Below, piece by piece: positions 56,663 through 64,000 of a DNA stretch of 64,000 nt. The notes under the pieces are model-generated. The model did no database searches, was not told where the DNA came from, and saw only the letters and a list, made by a program, of their open reading frames with translations. The translations under genes were made by a program, and so were the position numbers. The stretch is from Leptotrichia sp. oral taxon 223 (GTDB taxonomy: Bacteria > Fusobacteriota > Fusobacteriia > Fusobacteriales > Leptotrichiaceae), in NCBI RefSeq assembly GCF_013394795.1, contig NZ_JABXYU010000001.1:496001-560000 (forward strand). Direction: 5' to 3'. The first letter of the stretch is position 1. Each line of letters starts with the position of its first letter.

Positions 56663-57113
56663 TTTTTCTCCTTCTAAATATATTAAACAATAATCCCAAA
56701 TAAAAGTATAAATTCATCATTCCCATATATACTCCAAATCCGAAGAATACAAGATATAAAACGAATCCTCCTGCTCCTCCATCCTCTGTTTCAGGAATCA
56801 ACATAAAAAATCCAAATATGCAAAAAAATACTATTACTTTTATCGCCACTATAACTAATGGTGGAATTAACAAACTTTTTTTACTGACTTTTATTTTTGA
56901 AATTAAGTAAGCGAAAGTTAGACAAATTATAATAAAAACAATCTCTATTAGTGAAAATAATCTTTCTAAAATCCACTCATTTTTTATATTCAGATTTATA
57001 AAAAATTCATAAATACTATTATAAATACCATCATTAAACCTTATAACCGCCAAAATAATGTCAAAAAATGTTAAAAACAATAAGTAGAATAACCAAAAAA
57101 GTACTTTTTTCAT
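56637..57113 (-). CDS. Hypothetical membrane protein (158 aa)
   Basis: Four hydrophobic segments, beginning with LFWLFYLLFLTFFDIILAVI, and a basic C-terminus (FRRRKNEDKKLDY). The layout is the same as in the next gene upstream (57110), and both share an SKIRxxKKSLL loop, so they are diverged tandem paralogues. Their ends overlap by 4 bases, suggesting coupled translation. It overlaps the metallophosphoesterase gene by about 25 bases. Function unknown. Confidence 0.65.
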   Translation of the reverse strand: MKKVLFWLFYLLFLTFFDIILAVIRFNDGIYNSIYEFFINLNIKNEWILERLFSLIEIVFIIICLTFAYLISKIKVSKKSLLIPPLVIVAIKVIVFFCIFGFFMLIPETEDGGAGGFVLYLVFFGFGVYMGMMNLYFYLGLLFNIFRRRKNEDKKLDY

Positions 57114-57583
57114 TTTTCTGCTCCATTCAATTTTTTATTCTTCTCTCTTATCCCTAAATTTATAACCAAACTAACAAGAAATATTACATCCAAAATAATT
57201 ATATAAATAAATCCTCCACTTATAACAATAGCAATAAAGTTTCTACTAACCTCATCATTTGTAAGATTCAAAAATACATATCCAATGATAATTAGAAACA
57301 CTAATATTTTTGTTATTACTACAATTATTGGCAAGCCTAACAAGCTTTTCTTATTAATTCTTATTTTTGATATAAAATATGAACAAATCAAATTTAGTAA
57401 AATTATTATAATATAAATCATGATTGAGAACAACAAAGTATCTGGAGCTGACTTGTCTGGTGAGTACGGAAAATTTAAAAATGTTACTATGGATATCAGC
57501 AAAAAATTAAAACAAAAAGATAATAAAATATTAAAACATACTAAAAAAATAAAATAACAAATTATAAAAATCTTCTTCTTCAT
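57110..57583 (-). CDS. Hypothetical membrane protein (157 aa), tandem paralogue
   Basis: About four hydrophobic segments (IFIICYFIFLVCFNILLSF first), the loop SYFISKIRINKKSLLG, and a basic tail. Start chosen at ATG 57581-57583 after GAGGG; a TTG seven codons upstream is rejected. It is the first of a four-gene string (57110, 56637, 55817, 54958) with overlaps or short gaps. Function unknown. Confidence 0.65.
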   Translation of the reverse strand: MKKKIFIICYFIFLVCFNILLSFCFNFLLISIVTFLNFPYSPDKSAPDTLLFSIMIYIIIILLNLICSYFISKIRINKKSLLGLPIIVVITKILVFLIIIGYVFLNLTNDEVSRNFIAIVISGGFIYIIILDVIFLVSLVINLGIREKNKKLNGAEK

Positions 57584-57801
57584 CTCTTTTTCCCTCTTTG
57601 ACAACTAATTTAAAATTAATTTATTTTCTATTACAGCCTCCATAATTTCTCTTTAATATCTTTCCAAAATCTTTTATCCATTAGGGTTATCATCAAGAAC
57701 TATCGCACAAATAATGTAAGCCAGCAAGACAATTTCTTTTTCATAATATAAAACTTCTTTTCTTCGTTTGCTTTAAATACGAATATTTACTATTTTTCTT
57801 C

Positions 57802-58368
57802 CTAATTACTCACAAATTCCTTAACTTTCTCAAGAAATTTCTTCCTATCGTCATCTTTCCCTTTTGTTCTAAAACTATAATGAATCCATTTCGTTTTCTT
57901 TATTCCAATTCCAACAAAATTAGCCTTTTTCATGGTAATTCCAAATCCTGTAATATTCAGCAAAAATTTTGGTGCTGTAGCAGTTGTAATCATTTTTGCT
58001 GTTTTTATGTTAGTTAAAATACCCTTTATTCCAGTTTGTGTACTTTCATAAGCAAATCCTTTAGTCATAACTTTGTCAAAAAATCCTTTTAATATTGCAG
58101 GCATTGACATCCACCAAATTGGAAAAATTAATATTAACTCATCTGTATTTTTCAAAATTTCCTGATATTTCAAAACCAAAGGATCAGCACTTTTTCCTTG
58201 CGAATACAATTCCAAATCTTTTTCAGTCATCACAGGATTAAATCTATCCTTATTCAAATCTATAATTGTATATTTTTCTTTTGTTTCATCAAGTTTTTCC
58301 ACTACTTTATCTAAAATTGCCTTGTTAAAACTTCCATTCCATGGATGTGCAAAAACTATTGTTTTCAT
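57802..58368 (-). CDS. NAD(P)H-dependent oxidoreductase (flavodoxin-like fold)
   Basis: The 188-residue protein has the quinone-reductase/flavodoxin-like pattern: IVFAHPWNGSFNKAIL with the FMN/FAD loop, the LIFPIWWMSMPAILKGFFDKV block and TTATAPKF. It should pass two electrons from NAD(P)H through a flavin to quinones or similar compounds. It is flanked by the metallophosphoesterase relic upstream and by membrane genes downstream. It is distinct from the flavodoxin at 12020. Confidence 0.88.
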   Translation of the reverse strand: MKTIVFAHPWNGSFNKAILDKVVEKLDETKEKYTIIDLNKDRFNPVMTEKDLELYSQGKSADPLVLKYQEILKNTDELILIFPIWWMSMPAILKGFFDKVMTKGFAYESTQTGIKGILTNIKTAKMITTATAPKFLLNITGFGITMKKANFVGIGIKKTKWIHYSFRTKGKDDDRKKFLEKVKEFVSN

Positions 58369-58484
58369 TTTAAAATTCCTTCTTTCTGTAAATAATTTCT
58401 ATAAAATCTAAAAATATATTTATTTAGAGTCATCTGAAATTTACAATTTTTTTCTTTTAACCAAAATATTATTTAATTTCTATC

Positions 58485-58662
58485 TCAACTTCTTTTCAAA
58501 GTAAACACCACAATTTCAGGCTTTGCAAAAAATCTGATAAACATTCCTTAACAGGCCCTCCTACTCCAGAAATACAACTCATAATGTGCATAAATTAATG
58601 CTAAAATAGGAATTAACAAAAAAAATTCCCATCATTAAAACCAATATTTTTATCTTTTTCAT
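58485..58662 (-). pseudogene. Metallophosphoesterase relic with its catalytic core deleted
   Basis: Minus strand: from ATG 58660-58662 a membrane segment reads MKKIKILVLMMGIFF and, with a one-base shift, LIPILALIYAHYEL, matching the start of the YkuE-like gene at 55817. The sequence then jumps straight to ISGVGGP and MFIRFFAKPEIVVFTLKRS-stop, matching its C-terminus. Everything between, including all metal-binding motifs, is missing. It is a decayed paralogue, about 3 kb from the intact gene. Confidence 0.8.
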
Positions 58663-58664
58663 TT

Positions 58665-59690
58665 CTACATATCCACTTCATTATTTATTTCAAACAATAT
58701 TTTTTGTCTTTCAATTTCATTTATCAATTCTTCTTCACTAGGAAGATAATTTACATATTTACTTGCAAAAAGATTTTTATTATCATTCAAGACTGAATAT
58801 TTTATAACAGTACTATCTGTATCTGTACAAAGAAGAAGCCCTATTGTCGAATTATCATTTTCCTGTTTTTTCAAATCATCGTACATTCTGACATACATAT
58901 CAAGCTGTCCTATATCCTGATGTGTTAATTTTCCTGTTTTTAACTCTACTATAACAAAACATTTCAAAATATAGTTATAAAATACCAAATCTATATAAAA
59001 ATCTGAATTTTCTGTACGAATATGCTGCTGTCTTTCCACAAACGCAAATCCTTTTCCAAGTTCCATCATAAATTTTTGAATATCGTCTGTTAATGCTTTT
59101 TCCAATTGACTTTCAGTATAAGACATATTTGCCGGCAAATCTAAAAACTCCAAAACTACTGGATTTTTTATAAATTCTTCAGTTTGCAAACTTTTTACTT
59201 TTTCTTTCATTTCATTTTCAACCGTCTTTTTATCGATACTTGCAACAATACGATTATAGTAAAGTGTTGATATATTTCTATCCAAAGTTCTTACAGACCA
59301 CATATTTTCTGCTGCTTCCGTCAAATAAAATATTCTAGCTTTCTCATCAGAAACTCTTAAAACTTTCTGAAAATGAGACCATGTCAATTGTGCGAACAGT
59401 GTTCGCACTTTTTCATAATCTGAGAAATATACATACAATTTCCGCATTTCCCATAACGTTCTTCTACTAAATCCTTTTCCAAATTCTTCTGTCAACTCTT
59501 TTGATAAATTTTTAACAATTTCTTTACCGTATTCAGCTCTTTCTTTTCCTCGTTGTTCTTCTTCTACAATCCTTCTACCAATTTCCCAATATGCTTCCAC
59601 CATCGCCGAATTTACAGCGGTATATGCTTTTTGTCTAGCATTTTTAAGTATTTTCTTTATTTCATTAATGTAATTATTTGATATTTCCAT
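58665..59690 (-). CDS. YhcG-like PD-(D/E)XK nuclease-domain protein (DUF1016)
   Basis: About 341 residues. The helical N-terminal DUF1016 part (YWEIGRRIVEEEQRGKERAEYG, SRRTLWEMRKLY) is followed by a PD-(D/E)XK-type domain with SDFYIDLVFYN and CFVIVELKTGKLTHQDIGQLD. Such proteins occur beside restriction-modification and mobile DNA loci and are thought to be nucleases, but their role is not settled. The start is ATG 59688-59690 after GGAGGGG; the TTG immediately upstream is rejected. It lies 23 bases downstream of leuA. Confidence 0.85.
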   Translation of the reverse strand: MEISNNYINEIKKILKNARQKAYTAVNSAMVEAYWEIGRRIVEEEQRGKERAEYGKEIVKNLSKELTEEFGKGFSRRTLWEMRKLYVYFSDYEKVRTLFAQLTWSHFQKVLRVSDEKARIFYLTEAAENMWSVRTLDRNISTLYYNRIVASIDKKTVENEMKEKVKSLQTEEFIKNPVVLEFLDLPANMSYTESQLEKALTDDIQKFMMELGKGFAFVERQQHIRTENSDFYIDLVFYNYILKCFVIVELKTGKLTHQDIGQLDMYVRMYDDLKKQENDNSTIGLLLCTDTDSTVIKYSVLNDNKNLFASKYVNYLPSEEELINEIERQKILFEINNEVDM

Positions 59691-59712
59691 CAAAATCCCC
59701 TCCCTTTTAAAA

Positions 59713-61221
59713 TTACTTATTATAAAGTCTATTTATCCCATTAATATAAGCCTTAATACTAGCCTCAACTACATCCGTACTTTGTCCTCTACCAATAAAT
59801 CTGTTTCCATTTTTCTCAATTATAACAACAACCTGTGCCTGTGCATCCGTATCTCCTGTAATTGCTTCCAATTTATATTCTTCTAAGACAAAAGTGTCGC
59901 TCACTGCTAAGTTTACTGCATTGTAAGCTGCATCAACAGGCCCATCTCCAAGAGCTTCTTTAACCAATTTTTCTCCATCCAAGTCGATTGTAACTGTAGC
60001 TTTTGGTTTTTTCCCTTCCTGTCTTGAAATTTCAAAGTGAGTAAGTTTTATTCTTCCTTCGATTTTTGCCGCATCTCCAGCGACTAATGCGATAATATCT
60101 TCATCTAAAACATATTTTTTCTTGTCTGCCAATTTTTTAAATTGTGCAAATAATTCTTCCACTCTTTTTTCATCAATATGGTCAAATCCAAGCGATTGTA
60201 ATTTTTGAATAAAAGCATGTTTTCCAGACAATTTTCCAAGTACCAAGCTATCTGTATTTCTTCCTACAGATTCTGGACTCATAATTTCGTAAGTTTCAGG
60301 ATTTGCTAAAACTCCGTGCTGATGGATTCCTGATTCGTGTGCAAAGGCATTCGCTCCAACGATTGCTTTATTTGGCTGTGTTGCAACTCCTGTCAAAAGG
60401 CTTACTAATTTACTTGTTGGATAAATTTGTTTTGAGTCAATGTTTGTGTAATATTCTTCAAATAAATCTTTTCTCGTTTTCAAAATCATCGCAATTTCTT
60501 CAAGTGAAGTATTTCCAGCTCTTTCCCCAAGTCCATTAATTGTACATTCAATCTGAGTTGCTCCAGCTTGAATCGCCGCAACCGAATTTGCAACCGAAAG
60601 TCCCAGATCATCATGGCAATGCACCGAAATATCCACATTTTCAATTCCTTTAACATTTTTTCTCAAATAAGTTATAAGTTCAAACATTTCATTTGAAGTT
60701 CTATAACCCACAGTATCAGGTACATTAAGTGTAGTCGCCCCAGCCTTTATCGCTGCTTCATACACTTCCACTAAAAATTCCTTTTCAGTTCTAGTCGCAT
60801 CTTCCGCCGAAAACTCAATATCGTCAATAAGCGATTTCGCATAAGCAACCATTTCCTTTACTCTATCCAAAATCTGCTCTTTCGTCATTTTCAGCTTGTA
60901 TTCCCTATGAATCGGAGAAGTTGCAATAAACGTATGTATTCTAGGTTTTTTGGCACTTTTCAATGCTTCTGCCGCTACTTCAATATCTTTTTTTACAGCC
61001 CGGGACAAACTCGTAACTGTAGACTTTTCCACATTTTCTGCAATCATCTTAACTGCCTCAAAATCCCCTGGTGATGCCACCGCAAATCCAGCCTCAATCA
61101 CATCCACCCCAAGACTCTCAAGCTGTTTTGCAATTCTCAGCTTTTCCTGTGCATTAAGATTGACACGTGGCGTCTGCTCACCATCTCTTAGCGTTGTATC
61201 AAATATTTTAATATGTTTCAT
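59713..61221 (-). CDS. leuA: 2-isopropylmalate synthase
   Basis: The 502-residue protein has the catalytic barrel motifs FDTTLRDGEQTPRVN, HCHDDLGLSVAN and HESGIHQHGVL, followed by the C-terminal leucine-binding regulatory domain (VTIDLDGEKLVKE, VSDTFVLEEYKLEAITGDTDA). It condenses 2-oxoisovalerate with acetyl-CoA, the committed step to leucine, and is usually inhibited by leucine through that domain. It is separated from ilvN by a methyltransferase gene and from leuC by a long insert of accessory genes. Confidence 0.96.
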   Translation of the reverse strand: MKHIKIFDTTLRDGEQTPRVNLNAQEKLRIAKQLESLGVDVIEAGFAVASPGDFEAVKMIAENVEKSTVTSLSRAVKKDIEVAAEALKSAKKPRIHTFIATSPIHREYKLKMTKEQILDRVKEMVAYAKSLIDDIEFSAEDATRTEKEFLVEVYEAAIKAGATTLNVPDTVGYRTSNEMFELITYLRKNVKGIENVDISVHCHDDLGLSVANSVAAIQAGATQIECTINGLGERAGNTSLEEIAMILKTRKDLFEEYYTNIDSKQIYPTSKLVSLLTGVATQPNKAIVGANAFAHESGIHQHGVLANPETYEIMSPESVGRNTDSLVLGKLSGKHAFIQKLQSLGFDHIDEKRVEELFAQFKKLADKKKYVLDEDIIALVAGDAAKIEGRIKLTHFEISRQEGKKPKATVTIDLDGEKLVKEALGDGPVDAAYNAVNLAVSDTFVLEEYKLEAITGDTDAQAQVVVIIEKNGNRFIGRGQSTDVVEASIKAYINGINRLYNK

Positions 61222-61340
61222 AATTTATCCTTTCTTTTCGTCAAATTTACTTTATTAATTAGAGTTTTAAAAAAAACAAATATTAATAAAATTAATCTAT
61301 TATATAAATAGCTTTATAACTTTTTTTTTAATAAATTTTT

Positions 61341-62090
61341 TTACTCTTTCACAGCCTCAAATCTCAATCTGATATAATCCGCCAGAATTTGTCCATTTTC
61401 GTTTCTTTTCAGTTCTTTTTCAACTTTTTCAGTTATTTCATCAATCAGTTTTTCATGCATTTCTACCGGAACGTTTACAAGAGCAGGTGCAGAAAAAGTT
61501 TGTAGCCATCCTTTTATCCCGGTTGGAAGCAAAGTCGGACGGGAAAAACTTATCATTCTTTTTACTTTCAGTCCATATTTTTCAAGTAATTTTGTTTTTT
61601 CTTCTGGAGTTGGAAAAAACCAGCATTTTTTAGCTTTCAGGTTATGTTTTTCTACAGTTTCAAAAATAGCATTTTCTATTTTTCCCACATTTCCTTTACA
61701 GCCCGTCTCGGCTATAAAACGTCCGCCTTTTTTCAAGGCTCGAGATACTCCTTCCATCACTTTCTCTGGATTAGTCATCCAATGTAACGCCGCATTGGAA
61801 AAAATCGCATCAAACTCATTTTCAAATTTCATATTCTGTGCATCTCCCTGTACTGCCTCAACCCCAATTTTTCTTGCTGCCTCAACAAATTTCTGACTTC
61901 CATCAAGCCCTAAAACTTTGCACCCATATTCAGTAATTTTCTTAGTCAATACTCCATCTCCACAGCCTAAATCCAAGATATACTCGTCTTTTTGAGGCTT
62001 TAACCATTCAATCAGCTCTTCTCCGTAAATTGATACAAAACGTGCATTTTTCTCATATTTTTCCTTTTCCCAATGCTGACTTACTCTCAT
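61341..62090 (-). CDS. Class I SAM-dependent methyltransferase
   Basis: About 249 residues. Motif I (YILDLGCGDGVLTKKI), motif II region LGLDGSQKFVEAA, VQGDAQNMKFENEFDAIFSNAALHW and the C-terminal WLQTFSAPALVN resemble trans-aconitate 2-methyltransferase-type enzymes. The start is ATG 62088-62090 after AAGGGA; the longer upstream reading is rejected. It lies between ilvN and leuA in the same direction. The substrate is unknown and there is no evident link to branched-chain amino acids. Confidence 0.87.
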   Translation of the reverse strand: MRVSQHWEKEKYEKNARFVSIYGEELIEWLKPQKDEYILDLGCGDGVLTKKITEYGCKVLGLDGSQKFVEAARKIGVEAVQGDAQNMKFENEFDAIFSNAALHWMTNPEKVMEGVSRALKKGGRFIAETGCKGNVGKIENAIFETVEKHNLKAKKCWFFPTPEEKTKLLEKYGLKVKRMISFSRPTLLPTGIKGWLQTFSAPALVNVPVEMHEKLIDEITEKVEKELKRNENGQILADYIRLRFEAVKE

Positions 62091-62349
62091 TTTAATATTT
62101 CCCTTCTGTTTTTTTAAAATTACACTTTTAATACTATTCCCCATTTAAATAGTGAATATTTAATAAATTTTGAATTACACATTATTTAACAAGGTTCTCA
62201 TTCTTACTATAATTTCTGTTTTCTAACGAGATTTGGTATCGAATTATTTTGTTTAATAATAGTTTTTCTATTTTTATTATGTTTTCTTGTTTGAAAAGTT
62301 TGTAATAATTTCGTTATTTAAAAAGAGTTTAGTATAAATTCTGAAAATA

Positions 62350-62838
62350 TTACATTTTTTCTCCACGGCTCATCGCTACAACCCCAGTTTTTGCAATTTC
62401 CAGTATTCCGTAACTTTTCATCATTTCTACAAATCCACGTAATTTTTTCACATTTCCTGTAAGTTCGATTACAAGCGAGTTCGGTGCCACATCCAGCACT
62501 TTTCCACGGTAAATGTCTGCAATCTGTACAACTTGAGCCCTAGTCTGAGCGTCAGATTTTACTTTTATAAGCATAAGCTCACGTCTTATAACACCTTCTG
62601 CCGGGAAAATCTTTACTTTTACAACGTCAACTATTTTGTATACTTGCTTTTGAATCTGGTTTAATGCCTTGTCATCTCCATCCACCGTGAGTGTCAATCT
62701 CGCATAACCTGGCTTATTTGTGACTCCAGCCGTCATTTTATTTACTGAATAACCTCTTCTATTGAACATAGACATTATTCTTGCCACTATACCGTTCGTA
62801 TTTTTCGTAATTATTAATATTTCATGTTCCTTAGTCAT
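62350..62838 (-). CDS. ilvN: Acetolactate synthase small (regulatory) subunit
   Basis: The 162-residue protein has an N-terminal ACT domain (EILIITKNTNGIVARIMSMFNRRGYSV) and the usual C-terminal half (VKSDAQTRAQVVQIADIYRGKV, SYGILEIAKTGVVAMSRG). It binds and regulates IlvB, giving valine feedback inhibition in most bacteria. Its start overlaps the ilvB stop by 8 bases, so translation is coupled. Confidence 0.95.
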   Translation of the reverse strand: MTKEHEILIITKNTNGIVARIMSMFNRRGYSVNKMTAGVTNKPGYARLTLTVDGDDKALNQIQKQVYKIVDVVKVKIFPAEGVIRRELMLIKVKSDAQTRAQVVQIADIYRGKVLDVAPNSLVIELTGNVKKLRGFVEMMKSYGILEIAKTGVVAMSRGEKM

Positions 62839-64000
62839 TTTCTAGCACCCCTTTCTTACCTATCATCTGACTTACAGTTTTTCCTGCAGGTATCATCGGG
62901 AATACATTTTCTTCCCTTTCAACGATACAGTCCAGTATCACGCCTTCATCTGATAAAATCAAATCTTTTAATTTATTTTCCAAATCTGCTTTTGTCTGCA
63001 ATCTTTCAGCTTTTATTCCATATGCATCAGCAATTTTCACAAAATCAGGATTACATTCCAAATCAACAAAAGAATATCTTCTGTCTTTAAATAATTCCTG
63101 CCACTGTCTAACCATTCCTAAGAACGAATTGTTTATAATTACTACTTTTACTGGCAAATTATACTGTTTAATCATCATAATTTCTTCAATCGTCATTTGG
63201 AAACCGCCATCTCCGACAATTAACACAACTTTTTTATCTCTTGCTCCAAGCTGAGCCCCAATTGCCGCCGGCATTCCAAATCCCATTGTTCCAGCTCCTC
63301 CTGATGTTACAATGCTGTTTGCATTTTTGTAAGTCATATATTGCGCAGCCCACATCTGATGTTGTCCAACATCTGTTACTACTATTGCATCGCCATCCAG
63401 AATATCGTTAATTGCCTTTAACACTTCCTGCGGAAGCAATTTATCCTTGCCAACGTCCCTATGTGCCAATGGATATTCCTTTTTCCATTCTTTTACTTTA
63501 TCTGTCCATTCTTTGTGATCCTGCGGCTCTAATTCCTTATTGATTTCAGAAAGTACATTTTTCAGATCTCCAACTATCGGCACATCAGCCTTTTTATTTT
63601 TATCAATTTCAGCAGGATCAATGTCTATATGTATTATTTTTGCGTGTTCACAAAATTTGCTCGGATTTCCCGCAATTCTATCGTCAAATCTTATCCCAGC
63701 CGCAATTACCAAATCTGCCTCATCTGTGGCATAATTTGCTGGAACAGTTCCATGCATTCCAAGCATTCCAAGCGACAATTCATGATTTTCAGGAAATGAC
63801 CCAAGTCCCAGAAGAGTCGTAGTTACTGGCATATCCATTTTATTTGCCAGTTCAAAAAGTTCCTTTGAAGCCCCTGACTTTATAACTCCTGCTCCTGCGA
63901 TAATTAATGGCTTTTTAGCCTTTTTTATCAACGACAAAGCTCTTTTTATCTGTACAGGATGCCCAACATAAGTCGGATCGTATCCTTCCAGCTGCACTTT
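62831..64000 (-). CDS. ilvB: Acetolactate synthase large subunit, C-terminal part (cut by window edge)
   Basis: The frame is open to the window end (base 64000) and lacks the N-terminus. Visible parts are the middle FAD/regulatory domain (AGAGVIKSGASKELFELA, AAGIRFDDRIAG) and the C-terminal thiamin-diphosphate domain: GAGTMGFGMPAAIG and the GDGGFQMTIEE ... INNSFLGMVRQW pair that binds ThDP and Mg. It makes acetolactate or acetohydroxybutyrate, the first common step of valine and isoleucine synthesis. About 390 of the usual 560-plus residues are in the window. Confidence 0.95.
   Translation of the reverse strand, partial: KVQLEGYDPTYVGHPVQIKRALSLIKKAKKPLIIAGAGVIKSGASKELFELANKMDMPVTTTLLGLGSFPENHELSLGMLGMHGTVPANYATDEADLVIAAGIRFDDRIAGNPSKFCEHAKIIHIDIDPAEIDKNKKADVPIVGDLKNVLSEINKELEPQDHKEWTDKVKEWKKEYPLAHRDVGKDKLLPQEVLKAINDILDGDAIVVTDVGQHQMWAAQYMTYKNANSIVTSGGAGTMGFGMPAAIGAQLGARDKKVVLIVGDGGFQMTIEEIMMIKQYNLPVKVVIINNSFLGMVRQWQELFKDRRYSFVDLECNPDFVKIADAYGIKAERLQTKADLENKLKDLILSDEGVILDCIVEREENVFPMIPAGKTVSQMIGKKGVLEND

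Noticed and set aside
61222-64000. T-box or leader attenuator in the ilv/leu region
   Set aside because: No T-box consensus or long leader seen in the gaps inside the window; the leader of ilvB lies beyond base 64000.

Overview
The window is very AT-rich and almost every gene reads on the minus strand. Tandem-repeat DKNYY proteins, AAA-ATPase-like/PD-(D/E)XK proteins, AT-rich promoters with strong GGAGG ribosome binding sites and a biosynthetic backbone full of small accessory genes suggest a Fusobacteriota chromosome, most like Leptotrichia. That assignment is inference from gene content; no rRNA, tRNA or CRISPR array was seen.

Layout. (1) 1-2364: the 5' part of an IStron, meaning a group I intron joined to a minus-strand IS605-type tnpB, inserted into a protein gene, followed by a small hypothetical gene. 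(2) 2600-6268: the only plus-strand genes: an esterase-like hydrolase, a secreted tannase/feruloyl-esterase family enzyme and a coiled-coil membrane protein. (3) 8654-12502: a redox cluster (flavodoxin, carboxymuconolactone decarboxylase-cupin fusion, LysR regulator, double ABM-domain protein, aldo/keto reductase) behind a clear promoter. (4) 6327-26378: four secreted DKNYY-repeat proteins, one of them frameshifted, an AAA-ATPase/PD-(D/E)XK protein, and a chaperone-like cluster of one Hsp70 and two membrane J-like proteins whose HPD motifs are altered. (5) 26497-35768: a decaying type I restriction-modification locus. hsdM has a nonsense codon, hsdS is frameshifted, a second hsdS fragment is split by a methyltransferase insertion flanked by a 10-bp direct repeat, and hsdR has a nonsense codon and has lost both catalytic modules. 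Vsr and GIY-YIG nuclease genes follow on the upstream side. (6) 35768-40798: purB and purA with two TPR proteins and a small secreted protein between them. (7) 41036-64000: a branched-chain amino acid region, in transcription order ilvB, ilvN, leuA, leuC, leuD, leuB, ilvC, with many unrelated genes and gene remnants between them.

How it works together. ilvB/ilvN and ilvC carry out the first two common steps of valine/isoleucine synthesis, and leuA, leuCD and leuB take 2-oxoisovalerate to leucine; ilvD, ilvE and ilvA are not in the window. purA and purB supply the AMP branch of purine synthesis. Much of the rest is accessory or decaying: a dinJ/yafQ toxin-antitoxin pair, a truncated Fic gene, a metallophosphoesterase relic with its core deleted, and a partial duplicate of a small hypothetical gene. 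The most unusual features are the IStron, the non-canonical J/Hsp70 cluster beside DKNYY genes, a promoter-bearing segment repeated upstream of two genes, and the methyltransferase insertion in hsdS.
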